From assembly GCA_018398815.1 (NCBI GenBank), contig CM031618.1, positions 48,470,813 through 48,534,812 of the forward strand: a DNA stretch of 64,000 nucleotides. The letters run 5' to 3'. The stretch comes from Conus ventricosus. Taxonomy: Eukaryota; Mollusca; Gastropoda; Neogastropoda; Conidae. How positions within the stretch are numbered: the first letter of the stretch is position 1; every line of letters starts with the position of its first letter. Below the pieces are notes generated by a model. It saw only the letters and a program-made list of their open reading frames with translations. It did no database searches and was not told the DNA's origin. Shown here piece by piece: positions 1 through 10,378 of the stretch. The translations under genes were made by a program, and so were the position numbers.

Positions 1-42
1 CCTGAACGGGAAACGTCTCTCCACGCTTCTTCTTCACGCAAC
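1..42 (-). CDS. Methyltransferase exon C, left-arm copy (partial at window edge)
   Basis: On the - strand the exon starts at 42, directly after an AG acceptor at 43-44, and runs off the window. It begins in phase 1, matching the end of left exon B. The visible part encodes CVKKKRGETFPVQ, identical to the right-arm exon at 29,798 apart from a synonymous valine codon (gtt here, gta on the right). It therefore belongs to a second, oppositely oriented copy of the SABATH-type gene, whose remaining exons should lie to the left. Confidence 0.7.
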
Positions 43-54
43 CTCCACGTGCCA

Positions 55-73
55 AAACCACACACACACGCAT

Positions 74-133
<60 letters not shown>
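55..133. repeat. (CA)n microsatellite
   Basis: Nearly pure CA tract in the intron just upstream of exon C of the left gene copy. The right-arm counterpart is a shorter GT tract at about 29,676-29,780. Confidence 0.95.
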
Positions 134-137
<4 letters not shown>

Positions 138-255
138 GTGCGCGCACACACACAAAAGTGACGCAGATCCTGCACGCTGGGACGCGTGACCATACTGACT
201 TTCTCTGTTTTCTGCAGCCTTGCAAAACTAAGATGAGGGTTTCTTTAATGCAAGG

Positions 256-402
256 CTAAATCTCTCTCTCTGTCTCTGTCTCTCTCTCTCTCTCTCTCTC
301 ACAGACACACACACAACGTACGCACGCACGCATAAAACACAACACACAAATGTGTGAAACACATACTTACATACACTTATAAAAAAAGACACAAAAATGT
401 GT

Positions 403-463
<61 letters not shown>
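256..463. repeat. (CT)n and (CA)n microsatellites
   Basis: A CT tract (about 260-300) and a CA tract (about 408-463) flank a short unique segment. The CT tract is the empty counterpart of the site where the right arm carries a 5-kb LINE. Confidence 0.9.
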
Positions 464-466
<3 letters not shown>

Positions 467-479
467 TCAAACAGACACA

Positions 480-932
480 GACAGAGGGCAGTATGGCCAT
501 CAGATGAGATTTCTGCATGGTACGTTCAAAGTTGTAATGACAGTTGTGACAGTCCAATGACTTTGATAGGACTGAGGTGGTGTTGGGGATGGTTGAAGTG
601 CAGAGTGACCGGTTGGGTCAATGATGGTGGATGTCGGCCAGGTGTGCGAATAAAATGTCCCGGGCATCTCACCTACATATATCTTACCGCACAGTTCACA
701 GTGGACGTCATGTACAATGTTGCGGCTCTGACAAAAGAATGTGTGTTTGATTTGTTTTAAAAGAACTTTTGAAGCCATGTATGATGGTGTCAGGCGTGGT
801 GACAGGACAGATTTCTGCAGTTGGGGTTTGAGCAGGAAAAGTGCTGACCGTCTTAGGCACAGTGATTGTGTTCAGTTTGGAGCGCAAAAGTAGTAGGTCT
901 GTCAGGTTTTCATCGGGCCTGAAAGTCATCAT
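480..932 (-). pseudogene. GIY-YIG-type Penelope-like element remnant, left-arm copy
   Basis: Two adjacent - strand frames read as the end of a PLE-type polyprotein. The first (708-932) has PDENLTDLLLLRSKL, like the conserved segment before the cysteine-rich linker of PLE C-termini. The second (500-778) has NIVHDVHCELCGKIYVGE, resembling the NIVY-x-C-x-C-x-YVGET core of GIY-YIG nucleases. A third frame downstream reads HFNHPQHHLSPIKVIG, like the conserved HFN motif. The shifts of frame and missing reverse transcriptase make it a dead fragment. Family assignment is by motif only; the right-arm copy is at 23,790-24,215. Confidence 0.5.
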
Positions 933-1207
933 GGATTAAGTCTCAAATGCAGGCTTGTGAGCTTCTGGTGTGTGGCAGTTGGACTTGAGGATCCTGCAGA
1001 TGGAAAGAGGCGGTGGGAATTTCTGTTTCTTTAGGAAGCTGGGCTTCCAAGGCGGTTGTTGTTCTGAATACAGCTGTGGTGTGGCTGAGAGTACTGGCGG
1101 ACCCATGACTGCTGACAAACTCAAATATTTTGACTGCTTCATCTCAAAGAAAACAAACAAACAAAGCAACAAACAAACAAACAAAAACACGACCATGCGT
1201 CACTTAC
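933..1207. other. Intronic sequence, nothing recognised
   Basis: Sequence between the GIY-YIG remnant and exon B of the left gene copy. It is conserved in the right arm (23,523-23,790) and contains a CAAA-type tract near 1,145-1,190. No gene is apparent. Confidence 0.5.
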
Positions 1208-1303
1208 GGATGATGCTCTCGATTAAACTCATGGAGGCGTACCCATCATTGGTACCATAGTCAGCCACCGTGAAACCACCAGCATTTTCCAAAGGCATGG
1301 CAT
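1208..1303 (-). CDS. Methyltransferase exon B, left-arm copy: SAM-binding motif I
   Basis: A 96-nt exon bounded by a CAG acceptor (1304-1306) and a consensus GTAAGT donor (1202-1207). It completes an aspartate codon split with exon A and ends in phase 1. It encodes DAMPLENAGGF followed by TVADYGTNDGYASMSLIESI. The ADYG-x-N-D-G-x-x-S-M segment matches SAM-binding motif I of SABATH-type carboxyl methyltransferases (Methyltransf_7), in which this loop binds the cofactor. Reading frame and splice sites are intact, unlike the right-arm copy at 23,428-23,522, which lacks one G. In this family the enzyme methylates a small-molecule carboxylate; the substrate of animal members cannot be inferred here. 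Confidence 0.78.
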
Positions 1304-1371
1304 CTGCCAGACACACGATGCAGTCAAAATAAAGTTTGCCACTGATTGAAGGAAGAGGTGGGGGTCGTGGT

Positions 1372-1391
1372 TGGGGGGGGGGGGGGGGGGA
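1372..1391. repeat. Poly-G tract
   Basis: Homopolymer G run next to the SINE head. The right-arm counterpart is a C run at about 23,331-23,353 of different length. Confidence 0.9.
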
Positions 1392-1419
1392 GGACTCTCA
1401 TGGGCAGCAGAAACCGAAA

Positions 1420-1692
1420 CCACGCTATGACACAGTGGTTTCCGTCACGGATTCCCGGCTGTGGATGTGTGGTGGGGGTGGGGGTGGGGAGGGGTCGTGT
1501 GTTCGATTTCCATCACAGCAGTTTATGATTGTGGGATTTTAAGGGCTCATGACCGACTTCTGCTACAAGCTATGCTGGGATGACTGGAACCACACAATGG
1601 AGTCTCATCCACTTACTGGATGTGGAAGATCTGGGAGTGTTGCTCCAATTTCTCATCCAACACTGCAGGTGTCTGTGTGTATACATTATGTT
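1420..1692 (+). mobile_element. tRNA-derived SINE (family 1), left-arm copy
   Basis: The head reads like a degraded tRNA: an A-box-like segment around 1,424-1,445 and a B-box-like GTTCGATTTCC at about 1,501-1,511. The body continues with ACTGGAACCACACAATGGAG, a CATCCACTT segment and CAACACTGCAGGTGTCTG. The same order of head and body occurs at 22,740-23,310 (- strand, internally amplified) and at about 55,985-56,225 (- strand). Three copies sharing a tRNA-like head and common body define a SINE family. Confidence 0.65.
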
Positions 1693-1717
1693 TTTGTTTT
1701 GTTTTGTGTGTTTGAGT

Positions 1718-2146
<429 letters not shown>

Positions 2147-2168
2147 CCAGCAAAACGCTACCACTCAC

Positions 2169-2394
2169 CCACAAAGGACAACAGCAGCTCCTGGCAATCG
2201 TCCACGACAACCCGGCTGAACTGACCCAGGGTGTCGCCATAGTGACCGCATCCGGGTTCCCAGAAGGGCAGATGAGCCTCCGCGTGAGCGCCGCGAGACT
2301 TGGACGCCGGCTCCTCTTCCACTGGCCGCTGTCCATCCAGCCCGCTCTCCTCGCCATCAGGGTGACAGGCGGTACTGCAGGTAAGGTCTGGCAT
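2169..2394 (-). CDS. Methyltransferase exon A with likely start codon, left-arm copy
   Basis: A 226-nt first coding exon. The ATG at 2394 has A at -3; the donor is GTGAGT at 2163-2168 and the exon ends in phase 1, exactly what exon B needs. The 75 residues start MPDLTCSTACHPDGEES, then an acidic linker, then HYGDTLGQFSRVVVDDCQEL, which corresponds to the N-terminal helix region of SABATH methyltransferases (the YN-x-NS-x-x-Q region before motif I). The N-terminus is about 35-40 residues longer than usual, so an internal start or an upstream exon is possible. The right-arm copy lacks one C in the CACCCTG run. Confidence 0.68.
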
Positions 2395-2704
2395 CTTCGG
2401 GACCTGACGGCTGAGCTGCTGCTCTTAGACGTGCCGTCTGATCTCCCGAAGGTCCCGAAGACACAGAACAGACGTCGAAGACCAAAGACACCGAAGACCA
2501 GAGGACTGAGCATCAAAAGGTTAAGAGCTTTTTTTTTTCCAAAGGAACAATTTGGGTAAACACTGTCTTCTTCTTCTTCTCCTTCCTTGATAGCGACCAC
2601 AATCAACTAGATGATTATTCTGTCAGCAAACATGAGAAAAGCATTGCACGTGCCGTCAAGAAACACGTCATAGTACACGCCAACCGACATAGATTCAACC
2701 AACA

Positions 2705-2935
2705 CACGCTCAGTGTTTACATACACGTGTTCAGTTCGGTCGGTGACTGAATCGCTAGCACAGCAAACCTATCAACCGTTTTCCGATTAGCACGTGCAAG
2801 TTTCGTGTCATAACCGTAACACTGTTTACATACACGTGTTCAGTTCGGTCGGTGACTGAATCGCTAGCACAGCAAACCTATCAACCGTTTCCCGATTAGC
2901 ACGTGCAAGTTTTGTGTCATAACCGTAACACTGTG
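2705..2935. repeat. 113-bp tandem duplication, left arm only
   Basis: Two adjacent copies of a unit of roughly 113 bp begin with ACTGTTTACATACACGTG and end with TCATAACCGTAAC. The right arm has one copy (about 21,520-21,630). Confidence 0.85.
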
Positions 2936-2969
2936 ACAGCAATACCAGTACACTCTGCAGGTTTGTTCC

Positions 2970-3590
2970 CCCTGTTAGAGATCATAAAGAGTGTGTTTGG
3001 GCCGGCCAACCCCTGTGAAGACATCACAAAGAGTGTGTTTGGGCCGGGTGTCGTATATAATACTGTCGCTCATAAAATCGTGTCGCAGCGACAGTATTTC
3101 CCGGGAAATACTGCATTTTATGGACAGCTACAATATTCTATAGGACATTTTTCGTGAAAAGTTGTCGCGCGACAATTTTTTCCAGCAAATATTGTCGCTG
3201 CAACAATATTTCACGTGAAATGCTATCGCTGCGATACAATTCAACGGCGACAGTATTATATACGACACCGGCCAGCCCCCTGTTAAAAGATCACAAAGAG
3301 TGTGTTTGGGCCTGCCAACCCCCTGTTAGAGATCACAAAGAGTGTGTTTGGGCCGGCCAACCCCCTGTTAAGAGATCACAAAGAGTGTGTTTGGGCCGGC
3401 CAACCCCCTGTTAAGAGATCACAAAGAGTGTGTTTGGGCCCGGCAAACCCCCTGTTAGAGATCACAAAGAGTGTGGTTGGGCCGGCCAACCCCCTGTTAA
3501 GAGATCACAAAGAGTGTGGTTGGGCCGGCCAATCCCCTGTTAAGAGATCACAAAGAGTGTGGTTGGGCCGGCCAACGTCCTATCTCATTT
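2970..3590. repeat. 43-bp minisatellite, left-arm copy
   Basis: About ten units of 43 bp built around CACAAAGAGTGTGTTTGGGC, CGGCCAACCCCCTGTTA and AGAGAT. It is interrupted by the MITE at 3,048-3,268. The right arm has about a dozen units without the MITE. Confidence 0.93.
3048..3268. mobile_element. Palindromic MITE inserted in a 43-bp satellite unit
   Basis: A 221-bp element with perfect 22-bp terminal inverted repeats starting GTGTCGTATATAATACTG. It splits one satellite unit and is flanked by a duplicated CGG (3045-3047 and 3269-3271), consistent with a 3-bp target-site duplication. The interior is a chain of smaller palindromes, including a perfect 22-bp one at 3,092-3,113 centred on CCCGGG and TTGTCGCGCGACAA at 3,162-3,175. 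There is no coding capacity. The transposase superfamily cannot be assigned from these ends. Confidence 0.85.
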
Positions 3591-3632
3591 CCACAAACTT
3601 GTCACAGGAATTGAGAAAATACTTCTTACTGT

Positions 3633-4640
3633 CTACCAGGAGGTGATGGAATACCATTGTTGCTCGTTTATCTTCACTACGTCTATCAGGAGGTGATGGA
3701 ATACCATTGTTGCTCGTTTATCTTCACTGCGAGCTGTTTCCAGGCGTGGAGTCAACCTTTTCCTGATTTCTCTGTCACGACTAGAAAAGTCTTCATCAAT
3801 GAAAATCCGACTCTCCGGAGCTTGCCCTTTGCCTTTATTATAGTTTAACACTTCTATCTTCTGTTTATAAAGCACGCATCTGGCAATCACGGGGGAATCA
3901 AGTTTAGAGCTTAACCAGTGAACCCTGTCAAATTCCACATCACGGGACAGGTCCAGGTTGTCAGTAAGAAGGTCCTTTACTATATCTTCACACTCGGTCG
4001 GTGTCTCGTTGTCCCTCCTCGGCAAGCCGTAGAAAATGAGATTATTCCGCTTGGAACGTCCCGGAGGTCGTCTGTCTTCGTCTTCGGGTCAGTAACCTAC
4101 CAGCAGAGATCGTCGTTCCTCCTCTGAAGGTCCTCGTTCTGTCCGGAGCGTGACGACCTCCCTCAGCTCGTCCTTCATGACCACATAGTCCTCGTGCAGG
4201 TTGCGGATTTCTTCGATGACCTCTCCTATCTTGTGTCCAGCTTCAAGCCAAAGGAGTTGAGCATTTCTACAATGATCAGACAGAGTAGGCTGGTTTGCTG
4301 CTTCACCGGAAGTGTCACCTGAGGGGTTGTCCGTTCTGTCCAAGCTGACTTTGCTGTTGGTTGACGTGTACTGGACAGTCGAGACTGCGCATACTGTTCT
4401 TGTTCTGAGAGGGGAGGGGCCCAGGATTACTTTCAACGTCCCGCAACGAAGAAGTAAGCTCCCCCAGTACAAATACGTCTGCTCTTCGTGTCACCATCAA
4501 CATGACGAAGTAGAGAGCTCTCTTCTGCCTCACTTGCTTTATCATAAAGGCTTGAAAAACTGGACAAAAAACAGCCGCAGACTGCTCTAAAAACTTCGGC
4601 AGCTGATGGCATGGTGTTTCCCACAACTTCAATTTCAAAG
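3633..4640 (-). pseudogene. ORF1 fragment of a 2A-bearing non-LTR retrotransposon, left-arm copy
   Basis: On the - strand an N-terminal block begins MGNTMPSAAEVFRAVCG (4624 downwards), is followed by a 2A-like DVESNPGP (4417-4440), then a coiled-coil-like stretch (EVIEEIRNLHEDYVVMKDEL) and a block with PRRDNETPTECEDIV, VEFDRVH and SPVIARCVLYKQKIEV, resembling the RRM-like domain of L1-type ORF1 proteins. These proteins bind retrotransposon RNA. The frame is broken between the N-terminal block and the 2A motif and again before the RRM-like part. No ORF2 follows: the sequence ends in a duplicated segment of about 66 bp and then the 43-bp satellite. The right-arm copy is at 19,862-20,940. Confidence 0.75.
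4417..4440 (-). other. 2A-like ribosome-skipping motif DVESNPGP
   Basis: The eight codons give DVESNPGP, matching the D-V/I-E-x-N-P-G-P signature at which ribosomes skip a peptide bond between G and P. Such motifs are known at the N-terminus of ORF1 in some invertebrate non-LTR retrotransposons. In the right-arm copy an extra T breaks the motif. Confidence 0.85.
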
Positions 4641-4728
4641 CAGAGGATGGCCCGTAACTACAACAAATCCAGGTAATCGCCAGACACCAAAGGCAAGCGT
4701 CTCTCATGAAAAACGATAGCTCACACCC

Positions 4729-4730
<2 letters not shown>

Positions 4731-4804
<74 letters not shown>

Positions 4805-4837
4805 AGATTGAGAGGAGAGAGAGAGAGACAGACAGAC

Positions 4838-4902
<65 letters not shown>

Positions 4903-4946
4903 CAAACGTGCATTAACACGTTAATATGATCACACACACACACACA

Positions 4947-4985
<39 letters not shown>
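4731..4985. repeat. (GA)n then (CA)n microsatellites
   Basis: GA-rich tract (4,731-4,900) followed by CA tract (4,930-4,983). Mirrored in the right arm at about 19,620-19,780. Confidence 0.93.
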
Positions 4986-4989
4986 ACAA

Positions 4990-5400
4990 CAGGAAATAAA
5001 GAAATAGCGAAAACACAGAAAGTCAGAAACAAAAAGAGAAAACAAAATCAGAAACAGAATACTTCACACACAGAAGATCAAACACACAGAAGACCAGATA
5101 CACGGACAACCATAGACACGGAAGACCAAAGACACAGAAGACAAGAGACGAACAAGAATCTGTCTCTGTCTTCTGGTGATATGGTTCACATAGAAATATA
5201 TTATCAATTGAATGAGTAATTAAAAAAATAGGCGATACATGAGAAGGGAAAATCAGTGCAAGGGAAACACGGAAAGATGAAACACGAAAAGACAGAAAGA
5301 AACAAATACACAGAAAGAAGTAGGCAAACTGAAAATAGGTAGGTAGAAAAAAAAAAACAGACGAGACATGGATGTATGTATGGATAGGTCGATATGTAGG
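4990..5400. other. Low-complexity A-rich unique segment
   Basis: A-rich sequence with repeated CAGAAGACCA-type words. It is matched in the right arm (19,200-19,620). No gene is supported. Confidence 0.5.
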
Positions 5401-5429
5401 TAACTGGTTTTAACTGACAGACATATCAA

Positions 5430-6440
5430 TGGTTGGAGTTGATGGAGATAGATAGACAGATAGGTGGTTAGACAGACGGACCGATAGACAGACTGACAAT
5501 CTGGCAGACATATAGACTGACCTACGGAAAGAAAGACAGATACATAAATAGATAGATAGATAGATTGACTTACAGTCAGACAGACAAATAGCTAGACAGA
5601 CAGAAAGACAGACAGACAATAGGTAAATAGACAACTAGATAGATGGTTAGACAGAGAGACAGGTAGACAGACAGAGAAAGAGACAGATAGACGGACAGAT
5701 AGATAGACAGACAAATAGATACATAGATAGATACTTAGATAAACAGACAAATTCATGATTAAACAGATACATAGATAGAAAGATAGATAGAGACATAGAT
5801 AGACAGACAGATAGACGGCTAGACAGAGATGGAGAGACGAATTAATGAATAGATAGATAGATAGACAGATAGGTAGATAGATAGACAGACAGACAGATGG
5901 ACAGACTGACTGACCGACAGATAGACAGATGAATAAATAGACAGAAAACAGACATATCAACAGACAGACAGATGGATGGATAGACAGAAAACAGACAGAT
6001 CAACAGACAGACAGATGGCTAGACAGAAAACAGACAGATCAACAGACAGATGGCTAGACAAAAAAAAACAGACAGATGGATAGACAGAAACAGACAGATC
6101 AACAGACAGATAGATGGATAGACAGAAAACAGACAGACCAACAGATAGATGGATAGACAGAAAACAGACAGACCAACAGACAGATAGATGGATAGACAGA
6201 ACACAGACAGATCAACAGACAGATAGATGGATAGACAGAAAACAGACAGATCAACAGACAGATAGATGGATAGACAGAAAACAGACAGACCAACAGATAG
6301 ATGGATAGACAGAAAACAGACAGACCAACAGACAGATAGATGGATAGACAGAAAACAGACAGATCAACAGACAGATGGATGGATAGACAGAAAACAAGAC
6401 AGATCAACAGAGAGGCAGACAGACAGACAGGTGCGTCCTC
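5430..6440. repeat. GATA/GACA array with 39-bp higher-order units, left arm
   Basis: Imperfect GATA and GACA tetranucleotides (5,430-5,940) pass into about 12 units of 35-39 bp containing AGACAGAAAACAGACAGATC and AACAGACAGATAGATGGAT (5,940-6,420). Only one copy of the GATAGATTGACTTACAGTC-type unit is present (about 5,548-5,582). The right arm expands the same two motifs to several kilobases. Confidence 0.92.
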
Positions 6441-6872
6441 ATTAGGGGACAGCGTGCCAAACAGATTTTTTTTCAGCAGTGAGAAGGTTGCGGGGTGGGG
6501 GAGAAGGGAGGAGAGTTCTGACCTCCCCCCCCCCTCCTTTGTCCGACCGTGTCTTAAATACGAACGGCCATAACATTTACTTTTATGTATGCAATTAGTC
6601 GGAATGTTTCTCTGTCTCTCTCCATAACGTTTGCGTTTATAGCGGAACTATCATTGAACTGTTTGGTAAATCAGTTTAAAAAAAAAAAGTACTAATTGAA
6701 CGGGACGAACAGTGTCTGCTCTTTGTCTGTCTGTCTGTTTACCTACGTCTTTCTTACCTGCTCTTATTTCGATATTTCGTGCTGCGCGCTCGCGCACGCT
6801 CCAGCACACACACACACACACACACTCCCATTCTCTCTCTCTCCGTATGCAAGCGCGCGCGCGCGCGCGCGC

Positions 6873-6949
<77 letters not shown>

Positions 6950-7140
6950 CGCGCGCGCGCAAGTTCTCGGTTATTACGGATATTTACCAGTTCAGATGAC
7001 AAAATACTGACAACAAATCTTGGCAACCAGTACTCACCTGTTTCATTTTTGTTTGAGCGAGCGTTGACGTTTGGAAATGAAAGGTGGCAGTCACAGCCGT
7101 TGACTTTTACCAGTTATTTTAACCAGGCTACAGGTTTTAT
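6441..7140. other. Unique sequence with a GT/GC microsatellite
   Basis: Mostly unique sequence, with a long alternating GT/GC tract at 6,858-6,962 that could adopt Z-DNA. Mirrored at 11,880-12,460. No gene recognised. Confidence 0.6.
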
Positions 7141-7481
7141 TCAATCCATTTGCCTTTGTTGAGCGTGTTGTATGTGCGTGTGAATGTAAGTATACATAAC
7201 CCTAAAAGCAGGTTACAGTACCTGCCAAATATCGGAAATCGGGTCGAAGTCGGTTACAATACCTTCCAAAAATGTCAGAAATTGGATATATTTTCCCGAA
7301 AATCCACTGCGTTGGAAATATTTATGAACCAATGTACATCTACTAATTAGTTGATTTACATCTTAGAAACCCAATGTATCGATCACAAGAGAAGTATGAA
7401 AAAAAAAGTCAAATGGAATAGAAAAGCAAAAATGAAATTGCCGAGCCGCCGAAGGAAGGAACACACAAAATACAAAACATA

Positions 7482-7516
7482 CGTCACGCGTTTGGACCTA
7501 CTGGGTCTTCTTAAGG
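7482..7516 (-). ncRNA. Degenerate hammerhead-like motif (PLE tail relic), left-arm copy
   Basis: The - strand reads CTTAAGAAGACCC then TAGGTCCAAACGCGT. Compared with a type I hammerhead, CTTAAGA stands for CUGANGA, GACC/GGTC could form helix II, CAAAC stands for GAAAC and ACGCGT could form the short helix III. Two core bases are changed, so it should be inactive. The right-arm counterpart is at 11,704-11,735. Confidence 0.4.
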
Positions 7517-7739
7517 CAGGACAAACACTGTTCAAAACAATGAACACAAAGGACGAACAAAGATTGATTTATCTGTTCGACTTGGTGCAAACTGTGACGT
7601 GGGTGAGCCAGTAAAACTACGGAATGGAGAGAGTAGACGGGAGAAGTTGGAAGGGAGACGGTACAAATTAATAATTAGTTAAAAACAACTACAGTGAATG
7701 GTATTACAATCATCTTCTTCTTCTTCCTAAAATACTGGT

Positions 7740-7925
7740 TCACTCAAAAACGAGTAGGTCACCAGCGCGCATGTTAAAAAGTAAAATAAAATAACATAAA
7801 ATAGTGCGACTCAGACTGTTGGCCCCTGGAGCAAATTGGCACCAAGGGGTGGCACTCGATATTCAAGAAGTTAAAAGCAATGGCCAAATTCTTGCCCAGG
7901 TAACAGTAAAATATCTGGGGAAGTT
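7740..7925. other. Palindrome spacer, nothing recognised
   Basis: AT-rich sequence between the end of the left arm and the LINE fragment. It may include 3' untranslated sequence of that LINE. Confidence 0.4.
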
Positions 7926-8770
7926 AAAATAGAAAATCGTCAATATGCAGATCTCAAAACTGTCGTATCAATTTGTTTTTATAAAATGAGATTGCATTTG
8001 TGGCAATCTTGATGGCACCCGGCAGTGAGTTCCACAGCCGTACAGAACTAGGATAAAATGAATGTAAGTGGCTGTCAATATTTGATGCAGGTATGGTATA
8101 ACATTGACCGCCACTCCTGGTGCTACTTTTATTCAATACTAGTTGTTCCATTGGAATATCAATTACTTTAGCTCTGCCTTTGAAGAAGATGTTAAGTTTG
8201 ATAAAAGCTCTTCTCTCTTCTAAGGGTTTCCATTCTAATTTCCTCATGTTCTTCCTAGTATTCCCCTTTTCTCTGATGTGGTTCCCTGTTACGAACCGTG
8301 CTGCTCTCTTCTGAATCTTTTCGAGGTTATCAATGTCCTTTAGATGGTAAGGATCCCAAACTGAGCAACCATATTCCAGTACTGGTCTAACCAGTGTTTT
8401 GTAGCAGTCGTCTTTAACCTTTTGGGGGCAGTCATTGATATTCCTGTATTAGAAAGCTAAGATGTTATTTGCTTTCTTACATACTAAATTGTAATGTTCT
8501 TTCCATTTGAGACGACTACCTATAATCACGCCTAAATATTTTGCAGCATTAGTTTCTTTAAGAATAGTATTATGGATAGAATAATCTGATCTAATTGGTG
8601 AGCGTTTGTTACATATACTCAACACTTGGCACTTTTGGGGATGAAATTCCATTTTCCAAGTTCTTTCCCACTCTTGTAAAGCGTTAGATCTTCTTGTAGA
8701 ATGCGTGTATCATTCTTGCTTCTGATTGTTCTATATACCAAACTCATCTGCAAAAAGCCTTATAGTAGTT
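7925..8770 (-). pseudogene. 3' fragment of a Jockey/CR1-group LINE (reverse transcriptase C-terminus)
   Basis: From high to low coordinates the - strand reads RLFADE (altered FADD catalytic box), then MEFHPQKCQVLSI, then AAKYLGVIIGSRLKWKEHY, and after a stop ends RLWNSLPGAIKIATNAISFY. These are typical blocks of the reverse transcriptase thumb and C-terminus in LINEs lacking RNase H. Frameshifts and the altered catalytic box show it is dead and 5'-truncated. It lies in the spacer and has no counterpart in either arm. Confidence 0.75.
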
Positions 8771-8807
8771 CCAGGAGAGAGATTTCTACTTATGTCATTT
8801 ATATATA

Positions 8808-9060
8808 TTAAGATATATAACAATATATAACAATATATAACAATAACAACAACAATGACAATAGTAATGATAATAATAACAAAAACAACAGCAACAACAA
8901 TAGAAGAAGAAGAAGAAGCAGAAGAAGAAGAAGAAGAAGAAGAAGAAGAAGAAGAAGAAGAAGAAGAAGAAGAATTAGAAGAAAAACAACAACAATGATA
9001 TTAGCAATAGTAATAATAATGATAATGATAATAATGATCATAATACCAATAATTGAAAAT
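8808..9060. repeat. (AAC)n, (GAA)n and (AAT)n trinucleotide tract
   Basis: Compound microsatellite with a long GAA core at about 8,900-8,972. Confidence 0.93.
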
Positions 9061-9340
9061 ACATGTCTCTAACCACTTTACAATTAAAAAAAGGCTTTAA
9101 GACGGACCCACACTGACTGGTATCAATTTACTGTCAGACCAACCAGTGTCTATACTAACATTTGATTATAATGAAAATGAAATTTCTATTTAAAAAAAAT
9201 GGAAAGATAGAATACTACATCTGGTAAAAAGATTATTTCAACTCAACGAGTTCCACTAAAGTGAGAACTCTCACTCTTCCACCCCTCACTCCAGATCGTT
9301 AGCATTAGCATATCCCCAACTCTCTCTCCCTCTCGCATTC
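9061..9340. other. Spacer sequence, nothing recognised
   Basis: AT-rich unique sequence with no supported feature. Confidence 0.4.
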
Positions 9341-9341
9341 A

Positions 9342-9342
<1 letters not shown>

Positions 9343-9422
<80 letters not shown>

Positions 9423-9435
9423 GGAGAGAGAGGGA

Positions 9436-9482
<47 letters not shown>
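9343..9482. repeat. (GA)n microsatellite
   Basis: Long, nearly pure GA tract within the palindrome spacer. Confidence 0.95.
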
Positions 9483-9485
<3 letters not shown>

Positions 9486-9726
9486 TAGATAGATAGATAG
9501 TTAGACAGGGAAAGAGACAGAATCTCCAGTTCTCGAGAATGAACTGTTACATCACCCAGGGTAAACAAAAGTATTTTAGACCTCGATTTCTTGAAGTCCG
9601 GATTGTACCGTTCAGACTGAAGCGGCACCAAACATCACTGGGCGACAAATGTGGTGACTGGCGACAATTTGGCAATGAAAGTAGACGCACTCTTTACCGG
9701 CGACAACCTTGGTTTGGTATATATAT

Positions 9727-9985
9727 GCTGAACAAAGTGGGGAAAACAAGTGCAGGCTAACAATTCTTCAGTCGTTATAGTAATGACTTGGCAAAGATTT
9801 AAACTTTCAGAAGAAAAAAAAAGGGGGGGGGGGGGGGGGGGATATGTTATAAATACGAGAAACCCTTCACTAGCTGCCTGGGGAACCATCGTAATCCCTC
9901 TCGAAGGCACATCTATTTGTATTGCCTGCTCCGAGGCCTTTCGTCCACTGGATCGGACTCATCAGGGAGACATGGCTGGTTGTGT
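9727..9985 (-). mobile_element. Solo, truncated copy of the hammerhead-bearing ~660-bp repeat
   Basis: Sequence from ATGCTGAACAA next to a TA tract through the ribozyme at 9,929-9,969 matches the repeat units arrayed at 37,286-39,893. In RNA sense (- strand) this copy starts about 25 nt before the ribozyme and ends at the conserved TTCAGCAT terminus. A poly-G run (9,823-9,841 on the + strand) replaces part of the A-rich segment. It shows that the family is dispersed and not only an array. Confidence 0.8.
9929..9969 (-). ncRNA. Type I hammerhead ribozyme, intact core
   Basis: The - strand reads CTCC-CTGATGA-GTCC, an 8-nt loop, GGAC-GAAA, then GGCCTCGGAG. The conserved core bases CUGAUGA and GAAA are all present. 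Helix II is GUCC/GGAC, the minimal helix III is AGG/CCU with no loop, helix I is CUCC/GGAG, and the predicted cleavage is after the C of CUC. A helix III this short usually needs a dimeric or double-length transcript to cleave efficiently. Confidence 0.85.
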
Positions 9986-9989
9986 CTGT

Positions 9990-10378
9990 GGTGTGTGTGT
10001 GTATCTTTTTTTCCCCCTTCACGGGTGCAGCCGATTTCCGTCTATCTAAATTGTGTTTGTTACTGCTTGACCCCCGTCGTGACCTCGAACTCTGACTTAC
10101 ACCATGTCAGACCCTGACGGAGTCGGTGCCACCCCCTTCCCCCCTCTCCCCCAAAGTGCTGATCGACATATGTGATCTCATCAAAATTAGCGTAATGATA
10201 TGAAAGTGATTTTTTTTTATCCGTCATCCATAAACGCCCGAATGTATAAAAATGATGCTGATCGTAAGGGTGTGGATGAGTGAGGAGGTAAGGGGAAGAA
10301 TGCAGTAATTTAGCTCGTTGGTTCCTCTCTCTTCTATTTTTTTAATTGGTTGGATCGACCAATAACAACCATAAATTA
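9990..10378. other. Spacer sequence before the gap, nothing recognised
   Basis: Unique sequence with no feature I can support. It ends at the N run. Confidence 0.5.
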
